The notes below the pieces were generated by a model. The model saw nothing but the letters and a program-made list of their open reading frames with translations, was not told the DNA's origin and ran no database searches. The translations under genes were made by a program, and so were the position numbers. 41,382 bases of DNA, taken from positions 392,122 to 433,503 of the forward strand of contig NZ_FOKG01000002.1 in NCBI RefSeq assembly GCF_900111885.1, read 5' to 3'. Below are positions 16,240-23,687 of this stretch, in pieces. Each line of letters begins with the position of its first letter. Position 1 is the first letter of the stretch. Source of the DNA: Amycolatopsis marina (GTDB taxonomy: Bacteria > Actinomycetota > Actinomycetes > Mycobacteriales > Pseudonocardiaceae).

Positions 16240-16459
16240 CTGCACACTCCTAGCTCCGGGTCACCTCCTCGGTTGCCCTGACCTAGGCAGCGACAAACAC
16301 GCCTCGCTGGCAGGAGTAGGGGTTTGGCGAGACGTCAGCAGGGGAACCACCTTTTGTCCGGCCACCAGAAAGGGATTCGCATGACGTCCCTGCGGCAGAA
16401 CGCGGACCAGGAGACGAGCCAGGAGTGGCCCCTCGTCCTGGACGAGGTCACCGCTCGTG

Positions 16460-16606
16460 GTCGGCTCGCTGTACTCGGGTGCGATCAACTGCTACAGCGC
16501 TGCGGATCACGGCTTCGCGGAGCTCGACGAGCAGTCCCAAAGGGAGAACGTGAAGGTGCGCGACCTCGCCCAGCGGCTGGTTCGCGACATCGCCAAGAGG
16601 TGGTAG
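16460..16606 (+). pseudogene. Remnant of a GAF-ANTAR regulator gene
   Basis: This 48-codon open segment encodes GAINCYSAADHGF, joined directly to AELDEQSQRENVKVRDLAQ and a short tail ending in a stop. The first part matches the GAF strand GALNLFGFQSHGF of the intact neighbouring GAF-ANTAR protein, and the second matches its ANTAR helix NELVQRSQRENVKLHDVAE. About 65-75 residues between them are missing, and no proper start is joined in frame; an ATG at 16381 opens a different frame. It is best read as a deleted, frameshifted copy, convergent with the intact gene. Confidence 0.7.
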
Positions 16607-16616
16607 TGCCGGTTCG

Positions 16617-17375
16617 TCAGTTGGGTGCCGCGGCGCGTGCCTTGTCTCTCGCGCTGGCGACGAAGGCCTCTGCGACGTCATGCAGCTTGACGTTCTCGCG
16701 CTGGGACCGCTGGACCAGCTCGTTGAACGCCTCATCGGCCGTCACGCCCAGCGTGGCCATGAGGATGCCCTTGGCCTGGTCGATGACCGCTCTGCTGGCG
16801 AGGGCGTCCTGCAGTTGCTCGGCCAGCTTCCGGAACAGCAGGTACCGGGCGTTGCTGCGCAGGGCGGACTCCACCGCCCTGGCATACAGGCCGAGTAACT
16901 TTTCCTCGACCTCGTCGAAGCCGTGCGACTGGAAGCCGAACAGGTTCAGCGCGCCCTTCGAGTCCTGAGCCATCGCGAATGGAGCGGAGAGATAGCTCTC
17001 GACGCCCAGGCGGATCGCCGCCTTCGTGAAGCTGGGCCACAGGGCGGCCGCCTGCTGCACGTGCACCCGGACGGTCTCGCCGGTGGCGGCGGCACGCAGG
17101 CATGGCCCCGCACCCGCCCGGTACTGCCCATCGTCCAGGTCGACCGCCCGCTGGTCGGTACTGGCAACCGTCGTGGCGACGCCGTCTCGCAACACGGTAA
17201 TGCTGGCCATGTCCGCGCCGTGGACCACATGGGTCACCTGGTGACAGACCGATTTCAGCACGCTGTCGAGCTCGTCCTCACTGTCGAGCGCAGCGGTGAG
17301 CGACTCGAGAGCGCCGGCGACCTCGTCGAGTTGCCCACGCCACCGACTCGCCTCACCAGCGTCGTAACCGGTCAT
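16617..17375 (-). CDS. GAF and ANTAR domain RNA-binding regulator
   Basis: A 252-residue protein. A short N-terminal helix leads into a GAF domain (about 30-170: AGAGPCLRAAATGETVRVH, SYLSAPFAMAQDSKGALNLF), followed by a C-terminal ANTAR domain (about 180-245: RAVIDQAKGILMATLGVTAD and AFNELVQRSQRENVKLHDVA). ANTAR domains bind paired hairpins in mRNA leaders and prevent termination; the GAF domain would sense a small ligand or redox state. It diverges from the downstream plus-strand gene at 17576 and converges on the remnant of a second GAF-ANTAR gene. Confidence 0.94.
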   Translation of the reverse strand: MTGYDAGEASRWRGQLDEVAGALESLTAALDSEDELDSVLKSVCHQVTHVVHGADMASITVLRDGVATTVASTDQRAVDLDDGQYRAGAGPCLRAAATGETVRVHVQQAAALWPSFTKAAIRLGVESYLSAPFAMAQDSKGALNLFGFQSHGFDEVEEKLLGLYARAVESALRSNARYLLFRKLAEQLQDALASRAVIDQAKGILMATLGVTADEAFNELVQRSQRENVKLHDVAEAFVASARDKARAAAPN

Positions 17376-17575
17376 TCAGCTCCCCCCGAACGCAACATGC
17401 GATTGGGCACCAGCCTACGCGAAACACCCCCGCTGAGCTGATCTTCGAGGACCGCCCGCAAGGCCCGCGACCTGCGGCCTTCCGGCCGCCCCGGCGCATC
17501 GACAGGGCCGCCCCAGACGGTACGAATACCGGACCGCGGCTCGGGTACCCGACCAGCGGAGGAAAGGAGGCTGAC

Positions 17576-17914
17576 GTGCTCGAACACGACAATCTGCCGC
17601 TGCCGGACTACGACCACCTTCCGCAGTCCAGCCTGATGCACCGCATCAGGTCGCTCAGCGAAGACCAGTTGGAGACATTGCTGGAGTACGAAGAGGCCCA
17701 CGCGAACCGTGTCGCCGTGGTCGAGATGCTCCAGGCGCGCCGCGCGGAGCTGCGCGAGGGGGCCACCCCTTCGGCAGGGGATCAGAGCGTCCAGCCGGAG
17801 AACGCCGGTCCGCCGGCGGGTGGATCCCGGGTGAGCCCGGACTCGGCGGCGACACCTTCCGCTCCACCACGGCACGGTGTGTACCACGAGTCTCCCAGCC
17901 GGCAGCGTCCCTGA
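17576..17914 (+). CDS. Small conserved actinobacterial protein
   Basis: A 112-residue protein. The N-terminal half (1-62) has LPLPDYDHLPQSSLMHRIRS, then LSEDQLETLLEYEEAHANR and VAVVEMLQARRAEL. I recognise this as a conserved actinobacterial domain of unknown function that is mostly helical. The C-terminal half is low-complexity Pro/Ser/Gly. The GTG start at 17576 has a strong AGGAGG site. The role is unknown; related proteins occur beside stress genes. Confidence 0.85.
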   Translation: MLEHDNLPLPDYDHLPQSSLMHRIRSLSEDQLETLLEYEEAHANRVAVVEMLQARRAELREGATPSAGDQSVQPENAGPPAGGSRVSPDSAATPSAPPRHGVYHESPSRQRP

Positions 17915-17926
17915 CCGTGCACACTC

Positions 17927-17947
17927 ACCGGCCGGGCCACGGCCGGT
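17927..17947. terminator. Hairpin between convergent genes
   Basis: ACCGGCC (17927-17933) pairs with GGCCGGT (17941-17947) around a 7-base loop, between two convergent genes. It touches the last base of the hydrolase stop codon. Confidence 0.5.
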
Positions 17948-18588
17948 CAGGCAGGCAGGTACTCGTGGAACCAGTCGCCGGCCAGTCGAGCCACCTCGTC
18001 CAGGGCGCCAGGCTCCTCGAACAGGTGACCGGCGCCCGCCACGATCTCCAGCCGGTGCGGCCCGGCCAACCTCGCGGCGGCCTGGCGGTTGAGGTGCAAC
18101 ACCTCCTCGTCGAGTCCTCCCACGATCAGCAACGTCGGTGCGGTGACACTGCTCAGCTCGTACCCGGCAAGATCGGGACGGCCACCGCGGGAGACGACAG
18201 CACGTACGCGGGGTTCCTGCGCGGCCGTGACAAGCGCCGCGGCGGCCCCCGTGCTTGCCCCGAACAGCCCCACGGGAAGATCCCGCACGCCTTCCCGTGC
18301 CCTGATGCCGTCCACGGCCTGCCGGACCCGGTCGGCGAGGAGGTCGATGTCGAACCTCAACTGCCGGGTACGGATGTCGACCCGTTCCTCGTCCTCGGTC
18401 AGCAGGTCGATCAGCAGGGTGGCGAACCCGTTCCGGCGCAATGCTTCCGCCACACCTCGATTTCGGCGGCTGTGGCGGGAACTGCCCGAGCCGTGGGCGA
18501 ACACCACGATGCCCTTCGGCTGCCCGGGTACCCCCAGGTCGCCGCACAGCCGGCCATCCGGACCTTCGATGACCACCGCTTCAGTCAT
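17947..18588 (-). CDS. Dienelactone-hydrolase-like alpha/beta hydrolase
   Basis: A 213-residue single-domain hydrolase. The HGSGSSRHSRRN segment (32-43) forms the oxyanion region. The nucleophile elbow GASTG puts Ser at 112. The triad is completed by D160 (GGLDEEV) and H188 (GAGHLFEE). This subgroup of short dienelactone-hydrolase-like proteins is often found with stress genes or fused to phosphoribosyltransferases; the substrate is unknown. ATG 18588 follows a GGAGGCGAGAG stretch. A longer in-frame reading upstream runs through the MerR gene region and is rejected. Confidence 0.9.
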   Translation of the reverse strand: MTEAVVIEGPDGRLCGDLGVPGQPKGIVVFAHGSGSSRHSRRNRGVAEALRRNGFATLLIDLLTEDEERVDIRTRQLRFDIDLLADRVRQAVDGIRAREGVRDLPVGLFGASTGAAAALVTAAQEPRVRAVVSRGGRPDLAGYELSSVTAPTLLIVGGLDEEVLHLNRQAAARLAGPHRLEIVAGAGHLFEEPGALDEVARLAGDWFHEYLPA

Positions 18589-18667
18589 CGCGCTCTCGCC
18601 TCCACACACCGCCGTTCTCCACCGACGCGCGTGGTTACCCGGTCCGGGCGAATCCGACACCCGCACC

Positions 18668-19009
18668 TCAGCCCTTGGCCCCGCCGTCCTCGGCATCGTC
18701 CTCGACACCGAGACGTGCACGCAGATCACTGATCTCGTCATGGGCCGCGGCCAACTCGTCCTGCAGGCCGACGATGCGCGCGGCCGCGGCCAGGGTGTGC
18801 CCGTCGTCCAGTTCCGCCCGCAGCCGTACCACCAGTTCGAGCTGTCGGCGGGAGTAGCGGCGGTGGCCCCCGCCGGACCGGTCGGGCGACACGACGCCCG
18901 CCGCGTCCAGGCTGCGAAGGAACGCCTGTTGCACACCCAGTAGTTCGGCGGCCTGCCCCGTGGCGAACGCCGGGTAGTCGGCATCGTCCAACTTCCCGAG
19001 ATCCCGCAT
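18668..19009 (-). CDS. MerR-type regulator (HspR-like)
   Basis: A 113-residue protein with a MerR-like winged helix-turn-helix: FATGQAAELLGVQQAFLRSL, then GHRRYSRRQLELVVRLRAEL. A C-terminal coiled coil follows (LAAAHDEISDLRARLG). It lacks a ligand domain and effector cysteines, like the heat-shock repressor HspR. It is divergent from an hsp20 gene, which supports a role in controlling it. ATG 19009 has GGAGG upstream. Whether it represses or activates cannot be told. Confidence 0.88.
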   Translation of the reverse strand: MRDLGKLDDADYPAFATGQAAELLGVQQAFLRSLDAAGVVSPDRSGGGHRRYSRRQLELVVRLRAELDDGHTLAAAARIVGLQDELAAAHDEISDLRARLGVEDDAEDGGAKG

Positions 19010-19064
19010 CGCAGCAATCCTCCCAACCCGGCAGCCGTGATCACACGGTATCTACTCGCACAAG

Positions 19065-19093
19065 TTGACACAATCTACAGTCGGCGCTATAAA
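19065..19093 (+). promoter_or_regulatory. Near-consensus promoter of hsp20
   Basis: TTGACA (19065-19070), an exact 17-base spacer and TATAAA (19088-19093) form an almost perfect housekeeping sigma promoter, which is rare in such GC-rich DNA. The start of transcription should be near 19100, giving a leader of about 95 bases. A promoter this strong would need repression; the overlapping ACTCGCACAAGT and the repeated ATCTAC around it are candidate operator pieces for the divergent MerR protein. Confidence 0.75.
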
Positions 19094-19195
19094 AAAATCC
19101 CAGCGTGAGTGACCTGACGTAGGACGGACACCCGCCGAACCTCGCGGACCGAGAACACAGTCAACCCAGGAGAAGGTGGAGAGGAGACAACGACC

Positions 19196-19627
19196 ATGTT
19201 GATGCGGACTGACCCGTTTCGGGAACTGGACCGGCTGACCCAGCAGTTCTTCGGCAACGACGGCACGGCCACCAGGCCCGCCGCCATGCCGATGGACGCC
19301 TACCGCTCGGGGAACGACTATGTGGTGAGCTTCGACCTGCCCGGCGTTTCCCCCGAGTCGATCGATCTGGATGTGGAGCGCAACGTGCTCACCGTGCGGG
19401 CCGAGCGCAAGCCGGAATTCGGTGACGACGTGGACGTCGCGGTCGCCGAACGGCCGCGCGGCGTGTTCTCCCGGCAGCTGTTCCTCGGGGATACCCTCGA
19501 TGCCGAGAACATCAACGCGCACTACGACGCCGGTGTCCTCAGCCTGCGCATTCCGATCGCAGAGCGGGCCAAGCCGCGCAAGATCTCCATCAGCGGCGGA
19601 ACCGACCGCAGGGAGATCGACGCCTGA
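19196..19627 (+). CDS. Hsp20/alpha-crystallin small heat-shock protein
   Basis: A 143-residue small heat-shock protein. The N-terminal arm begins with [15 protein letters not shown]. The alpha-crystallin domain (about 35-130) includes [29 protein letters not shown], and the conserved GVLSLRIPI near the C-terminus. It holds unfolding proteins in a refoldable state. GGAGAGGAG precedes the start by about ten bases. Regulation is probably by the divergent MerR-type protein acting at the strong promoter upstream. Confidence 0.95.
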   Translation: MLMRTDPFRELDRLTQQFFGNDGTATRPAAMPMDAYRSGNDYVVSFDLPGVSPESIDLDVERNVLTVRAERKPEFGDDVDVAVAERPRGVFSRQLFLGDTLDAENINAHYDAGVLSLRIPIAERAKPRKISISGGTDRREIDA

Positions 19628-19639
19628 CAACCACACGAC

Positions 19640-19666
19640 CGGCCCGGTGGAATGCCCACCGGGCCG
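19640..19666. terminator. Bidirectional hairpin terminator
   Basis: CGGCCCGGTGG (19640-19650) pairs perfectly with CCACCGGGCCG (19656-19666) around a 5-base loop, between the convergent hsp20 and arginase-like genes. Confidence 0.8.
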
Positions 19667-19678
19667 ACTCGTTCGACC

Positions 19679-20506
19679 TCAGCAACCGAGCAGTGGGCGC
19701 AGCGCGTCCACGAGGTCCACGGGCGACACGGGCTCACCGCCGGGTGCCCATACGCCCTGGAACTCGGCGATCTCGAGCCCGACCACCTCGTGCTCGGCCA
19801 GCACCCCGGCGACCGCGTGCAGGTCGTTCAAGCTCAGGCCGCCGGGCACGCGGTACTCGGTGGGGGCGATGCCCGGATCAAGGACATCGCAATCGAGGTG
19901 GAAGTAGACCGGCCTGCCCGCGACGGCCTCCCGCACACGCGCGGCGAGATCGCGACCGACGGGGACCGCGCGCACGACCTCGTCGTCGATGAGCCGCTGT
20001 TCGCCGGGGTCGATCTCCCTGGCGCCACCGAGAATGACGTTCTCGGTCCGCAGCTCACCGCCGAGGCCGGTGTCCCACATGCCGCAGGCGCCGGCCAGTA
20101 CGAGCCCACCCAGGTAACCGGTGGGCGAGGTCTCGGGGGTGTTGCAGTCGGCGTGCGCGTCGAACCACACCACACAGGTGTCGGGGCGATGCCTGGCGAG
20201 CACCGGAAGCGTCGCGAGCGCGACCGCGCACCGGGTCAGTGCGGTCACCGGTACCAGTCCGTCGCGCAGCACTCCGTCGAAGGCCCCGGACATCTCCCTG
20301 AGCGCGGGCAGTGCGGCCGCCAACTCGGTTGCCCAGTCCGCGTGCAGTGGTGGCTCCGGTTCACCGACTCGCACCGGGGCGAGATCCAGGCGCTGGGACA
20401 GTTCCGCACCAAGGAGTTCGGCGCCGTGCATCGCCAGTTCGTTTCGATCACCAGCACGTCCGCGAAACACCAGCAGTCCGCGGTTCCGGCTTGCGACGTC
20501 GGTCAT
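19679..20506 (-). CDS. Arginase/agmatinase-family protein with altered metal site
   Basis: A 275-residue ureohydrolase-fold protein. Two of the three metal motifs are present: DAHAD at 116-120 and HLDCDVLDP with D205, D207 and D210. The first motif, normally GGDHS, is replaced: after VPVTA comes LTRCA, so the histidine that binds the first manganese is missing. The family hydrolyses guanidino groups (arginine, agmatine, formiminoglutamate). With one metal ligand lost the activity may be changed or absent. The C-terminal half otherwise looks intact, including VGLEIAEFQGVW. It stands alone, convergent with hsp20. Confidence 0.87.
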   Translation of the reverse strand: MTDVASRNRGLLVFRGRAGDRNELAMHGAELLGAELSQRLDLAPVRVGEPEPPLHADWATELAAALPALREMSGAFDGVLRDGLVPVTALTRCAVALATLPVLARHRPDTCVVWFDAHADCNTPETSPTGYLGGLVLAGACGMWDTGLGGELRTENVILGGAREIDPGEQRLIDDEVVRAVPVGRDLAARVREAVAGRPVYFHLDCDVLDPGIAPTEYRVPGGLSLNDLHAVAGVLAEHEVVGLEIAEFQGVWAPGGEPVSPVDLVDALRPLLGC

Positions 20507-20526
20507 GTCGCCGAGCCTAGAGGCCG

Positions 20527-21141
20527 ATGGACGGGGGTGTCATCGCCGTTTCCCGCCGCGCGGTCCCGGGTACCCCCGAAGTCCGCCGCACCCCACCACA
20601 GTGCGGAAGGAGTGCACCCATCACCACTACGCCAGCTCACGCACGTCGCTCCGCGCCGGCGGCGATCACACTGCTGCTGACACTGAGCGGCTGCGGGCTG
20701 CTGGACAGCGGTAGCACGCCGCCACCCAATGCGGACGAGTTGCGCACTGTGGACCTGCGGGTGCTCCACAGTGGTGGTCTCACCCTTCCGTTCGTGCAGG
20801 TCACCATCTCCGGCAAGGGCCCGTACCGGTTCGCCCTCGACACCGGGGCGTCGAGCACTGTGATCGACACCGACGTGGCGAACGAACTGGGGCTGCAGAA
20901 AACCGGCGAGGAGCGAGAGGTCGCAGGCGTCATCGGCAGGCAGCGCATGCCGGTCGCGACGGTCGATCAGTGGAACCTCGGCGACATCTCCCTTGACGCA
21001 GGAGAGGTCGCCCTCATCGATCTTCCCGACTCACCGGACGAGCAGGGGCTGCAGGGCTTGCTCGGATCCGACGTCCTGAGCTCCTTCGACTTCGTCATCG
21101 TCGACTACGACGACGAACAACTGCGCCTGCCACCCGCGTGA
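20527..21141 (+). CDS. Retropepsin-like aspartic protease, probable lipoprotein
   Basis: The conserved part is a retropepsin-like domain (about 75-205) with the catalytic FALDTGASSTVID motif and a second-half VGL-type strand (LLGSDVLSSFDFVIVDYD). Before it is a lipoprotein signal, SAPAAITLLLTLSGC, with the acylated cysteine at residue 56, so it should be anchored outside the membrane. ATG 20527 is the only standard start, but it puts an unusually long 40-residue stretch before the hydrophobic segment. A better-looking start is ATC at 20620, seven bases after AGGAG, which gives a normal short signal peptide. Its targets are unknown. Confidence 0.78.
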   Translation: MDGGVIAVSRRAVPGTPEVRRTPPQCGRSAPITTTPAHARRSAPAAITLLLTLSGCGLLDSGSTPPPNADELRTVDLRVLHSGGLTLPFVQVTISGKGPYRFALDTGASSTVIDTDVANELGLQKTGEEREVAGVIGRQRMPVATVDQWNLGDISLDAGEVALIDLPDSPDEQGLQGLLGSDVLSSFDFVIVDYDDEQLRLPPA

Positions 21142-21246
21142 CTTCCAGCTGAAAAAGCTGACCGAAGATGTCAGGTATCGCGTCGAGCATGGGTGTGCAC
21201 GGCCGGAAGACCCGGCCGCACCCGGTACGGAAGGCGACGCGACACG

Positions 21247-21618
21247 ATGACGAAAACTGCCACCCTGGTGATGGTGAACCTGGACTGTGCCGATCCCCGC
21301 GGTCTCGCGGAGTTCTACCACCAGGTCCTGGGCTGGGAAATCACCCATGCTGCCGACGAGTACGCGATGATCAGCGGCGAGGGTGCACCCATCGGCTTCG
21401 GCCGGGTCGAAGGATTCGAGCCGCCCGCCTGGCCCGATCGGAATGCGGGCAAACGGTTCCACCTGGACCTCTCGGTCGACGACCTGGATGCCGCCGAGGC
21501 CCGCTGTGTCGAACTCGGTGCGACCAAACCGGACTTCCAGCCCGGGGGTCACTGGCGGGTCCTGCTCGATCCGGCAGGCCACCCCTTCTGCATCTGCGCT
21601 CCCGCGCCGGATCAGTGA
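21247..21618 (+). CDS. VOC-family (glyoxalase/bleomycin-resistance-like) protein
   Basis: A 123-residue protein with a vicinal-oxygen-chelate fold made of two beta-alpha-beta-beta-beta halves. The first begins MVNLDCADPRGLAEFYHQVLG and the second FHLDLSVDDLDAAEARCVELG. It ends with WRVLLDPAGHPFCICAP. Members include glyoxalases, dioxygenases and drug-binding proteins; many stand-alone actinomycete copies have no assigned substrate. ATG 21247 is chosen because the fold starts about six residues later; a longer in-frame start at 21193 would add arginine-rich residues. Confidence 0.9.
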   Translation: MTKTATLVMVNLDCADPRGLAEFYHQVLGWEITHAADEYAMISGEGAPIGFGRVEGFEPPAWPDRNAGKRFHLDLSVDDLDAAEARCVELGATKPDFQPGGHWRVLLDPAGHPFCICAPAPDQ

Positions 21619-21624
21619 CCGGCC

Positions 21625-21669
21625 ACCCGCCTGTGCCCGGCCCGGTGCATGGACCGGGCGCAGGCGGGT
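21625..21669 (+). terminator. Hairpin terminator after the VOC gene
   Basis: ACCCGCCTG (21625-21633) pairs with CAGGCGGGT (21661-21669), with further CCCGG/CCGGG pairing inside. It starts seven bases after the VOC stop codon. Confidence 0.7.
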
Positions 21670-21680
21670 AACCGGTATGC

Positions 21681-21857
21681 ATGACCACCGCACCGTTCGA
21701 ACCGAATCCGGACCCCGGCGAGGAGCGAATCGCCGCAGCAGACCCAGGCCGGGGCGCCCCGGAACCCGCCGAGGGGTTCGGCCCTTCGGTCAGCGAGGCC
21801 GAAGAGCTCCGCCAGCAGCATCCGGACCAGGAAGGACCGGATACCGGGGAGGCCTGA
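21681..21857 (+). CDS. Small acidic protein of unknown function
   Basis: A 58-codon reading frame beginning MTTAPFEPNPDPGEERI and ending QEGPDTGEA, rich in Glu, Pro and Gly. It has actinomycete codon usage, fills the space between two terminator hairpins, and ends just before the chitinase terminator. The ribosome-binding site is weak, and a terminator hairpin ends 11 bases upstream, so it would need an internal or leaderless start. It may be a spurious frame. Confidence 0.4.
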   Translation: MTTAPFEPNPDPGEERIAAADPGRGAPEPAEGFGPSVSEAEELRQQHPDQEGPDTGEA

Positions 21858-21860
21858 TCG

Positions 21861-21900
21861 CCTCGACGCGCTGCACACCCCTCAGGGCAGCGCGTCGAGG
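21861..21900 (-). terminator. Terminator of the chitinase operon
   Basis: CCTCGACGCGCTGC (21861-21874) pairs perfectly with GCAGCGCGTCGAGG (21887-21900). The right arm is formed by the last codons of the distal chitinase gene, so the hairpin overlaps its 3' end. Confidence 0.75.
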
Positions 21901-23669
21901 AACGGCCGGTGACTGTCGCTGAACTCCCAGCCGTAGTAGCGGTCCCAGTTGATCGACCACGTCATCAGGCCGCGAATGTCCGGCGAGACCCCGCCGCGGA
22001 GGTCGTACCCCCCGCAGTCCTGCCCCCTTGCGAGACAGTTCAGCGCCTGCTGCACCTGCGCGGGCGGGGTGTGCCCGTTTCCGGCGCTGACCGCGGCGGG
22101 CACCCCGAACGCGATCTGCTCCGGGCGCAGCCCGGGGAAGGTGTGCCCCGTTCCCGCCACGCTGAACCCGGCCTTGACCATGTCGGTCATCGCGATGTGG
22201 AAGTCCGCGCCGCCCATCGTGTGGTACTGCTTGTCCAGTCCCATCACCGGTCCCGAGTTGTAGTCCTGAACGTGCAGCACGGTCAGCGCGTCCCGCATTG
22301 CGTGGATCACCGGCAGATAGGAACCCGTTCGGTTGTCTCCGCCGCCCGCTCCGCCGTAGAACTGGTGGCCGACCTGCACGAAGAACGTCTCGGGGGCCAT
22401 GGTCAACACGAAATCGGAGCCGTAACGGGACTTCAGGCTGCGCAGCGCCGAGATGAGGTTCACGATCACCGGTGTCGTCGGTTTCCGGAAGTCGGTGTCT
22501 CCGCGATCGAGATACAGGGAGTGACCCTCGAAGTCGATGTCGAGCCCGTCGAGCCCGTACCGGTCGATGATCGCGGACACCGAACTGACGAACCGGTCGC
22601 GTGCGGCCGCGGTGGTGAGCTGCACCTGCCCGTTCTGCCCGCCGATCGACAGCAGCACCTTCTTGCCCTGCGCCTGCTTCGCCCGCACGGCGGAGGTGAA
22701 CTCGGCCTCCGTTTCGACATTCGGGCACTCGGCGACGGGGCACAGCGCGAAACGGATGTCCCCGGACGTCACCGAGGTGGGCTCACCGAACGCCAGGTTG
22801 ATGACGTCCCACGAATCGGGCACGTCGGCCATGCGCACGTACCCGGAGCCGTTCGCGAAGCTGGTGTGCAGGTACCCGATCAGCGCGTGCTTCGGCAGGT
22901 CCGCACTGGTGCACCCAGTCGTGGTGCCCGAAACCTCACCGCTGCGCCCCGACTCCCCCGCGCCGTTGTAGGCCGTCACCGAATAGGTGTGTGTGGAGCA
23001 GGGGGCGAGCCCGGTCACGGTGGCTGACGTTCCGGTCACGGTGGCCCGGACCGTGTCCCCCTCGTACACGCGGTAGCCGGTCACCGAGTCACCTGCACCA
23101 GGCCACGACAACGTGATGGACGTGTCCGTCACCGCGTCTGTGCTCGGGGTGCCGGGAGTCCGCGGCCCTTCCGGCGCGCCGCCCCCCGGCCCGTCCAGTT
23201 CGACGTCGTCGGCGAAGTAGGTGCCTGCGCCGTACCAGCCGTGCAGGTAGACCTCCGCCCTGCTCTGGTTCGCCGCACTGGTGAAAGTCAGTGACAGCCG
23301 GGTGTAACTCGCAGCCGATGTCCACGTCGAAGGGCCGCCCGCGACCCCGAGGTACACCGGGTCGCCGCGCACCCAGGCCGAGACCGTGTACGTGGTGTCC
23401 GGCACGACCGGCACGGTCTGTGCGCACCGGGCGATATCCGATGCCGTGGTCGTCCCGGCCATGGCCGCGCCGCCCGAGTGCGTAGGACTGCGCACCACCG
23501 AGCCACCGGGGCACGACCAACCCGTGGTGGACCCGGTCTCGAACCCGGGGTTCGTCAGCAGGTTGGCCGCGCCCGCGGGGGCGGCTCCCGCCAGCAGTCC
23601 GGCGGCGACCACGGCCAGTGCGACGAGCAGGGCGGGCCACCGCCCGCATCGAGAGTTGGAGCGCGTCAT
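21882..23669 (-). CDS. Secreted family 18 chitinase with N-terminal CBM and FnIII
   Basis: A 595-residue exported enzyme. A signal peptide (about 1-35) is followed by a jelly-roll carbohydrate-binding module (about 36-160, beginning NLLTNPGFETG), a fibronectin III domain (about 172-252) and a GH18 domain (about 258-595). The GH18 signature DGLDIDFE lies at 374-381, with E381 the catalytic acid and D379 assisting. It cleaves beta-1,4 links in chitin by substrate-assisted catalysis. It starts 18 bases after the other chitinase gene ends, so the two form an operon under the dre-like promoter. The different binding modules suggest complementary action on crystalline and amorphous chitin. Confidence 0.94.
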   Translation of the reverse strand: MTRSNSRCGRWPALLVALAVVAAGLLAGAAPAGAANLLTNPGFETGSTTGWSCPGGSVVRSPTHSGGAAMAGTTTASDIARCAQTVPVVPDTTYTVSAWVRGDPVYLGVAGGPSTWTSAASYTRLSLTFTSAANQSRAEVYLHGWYGAGTYFADDVELDGPGGGAPEGPRTPGTPSTDAVTDTSITLSWPGAGDSVTGYRVYEGDTVRATVTGTSATVTGLAPCSTHTYSVTAYNGAGESGRSGEVSGTTTGCTSADLPKHALIGYLHTSFANGSGYVRMADVPDSWDVINLAFGEPTSVTSGDIRFALCPVAECPNVETEAEFTSAVRAKQAQGKKVLLSIGGQNGQVQLTTAAARDRFVSSVSAIIDRYGLDGLDIDFEGHSLYLDRGDTDFRKPTTPVIVNLISALRSLKSRYGSDFVLTMAPETFFVQVGHQFYGGAGGGDNRTGSYLPVIHAMRDALTVLHVQDYNSGPVMGLDKQYHTMGGADFHIAMTDMVKAGFSVAGTGHTFPGLRPEQIAFGVPAAVSAGNGHTPPAQVQQALNCLARGQDCGGYDLRGGVSPDIRGLMTWSINWDRYYGWEFSDSHRPFLDALP

Positions 23670-23687
23670 TGCAGTCCTCCGGTGGGC

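Noticed and set aside
17947..19071. A 374-codon frame joining the hydrolase to upstream sequence
   Set aside because: Its N-terminal part is out of frame with the MerR gene it overlaps; the hydrolase has its own good start at 18588.
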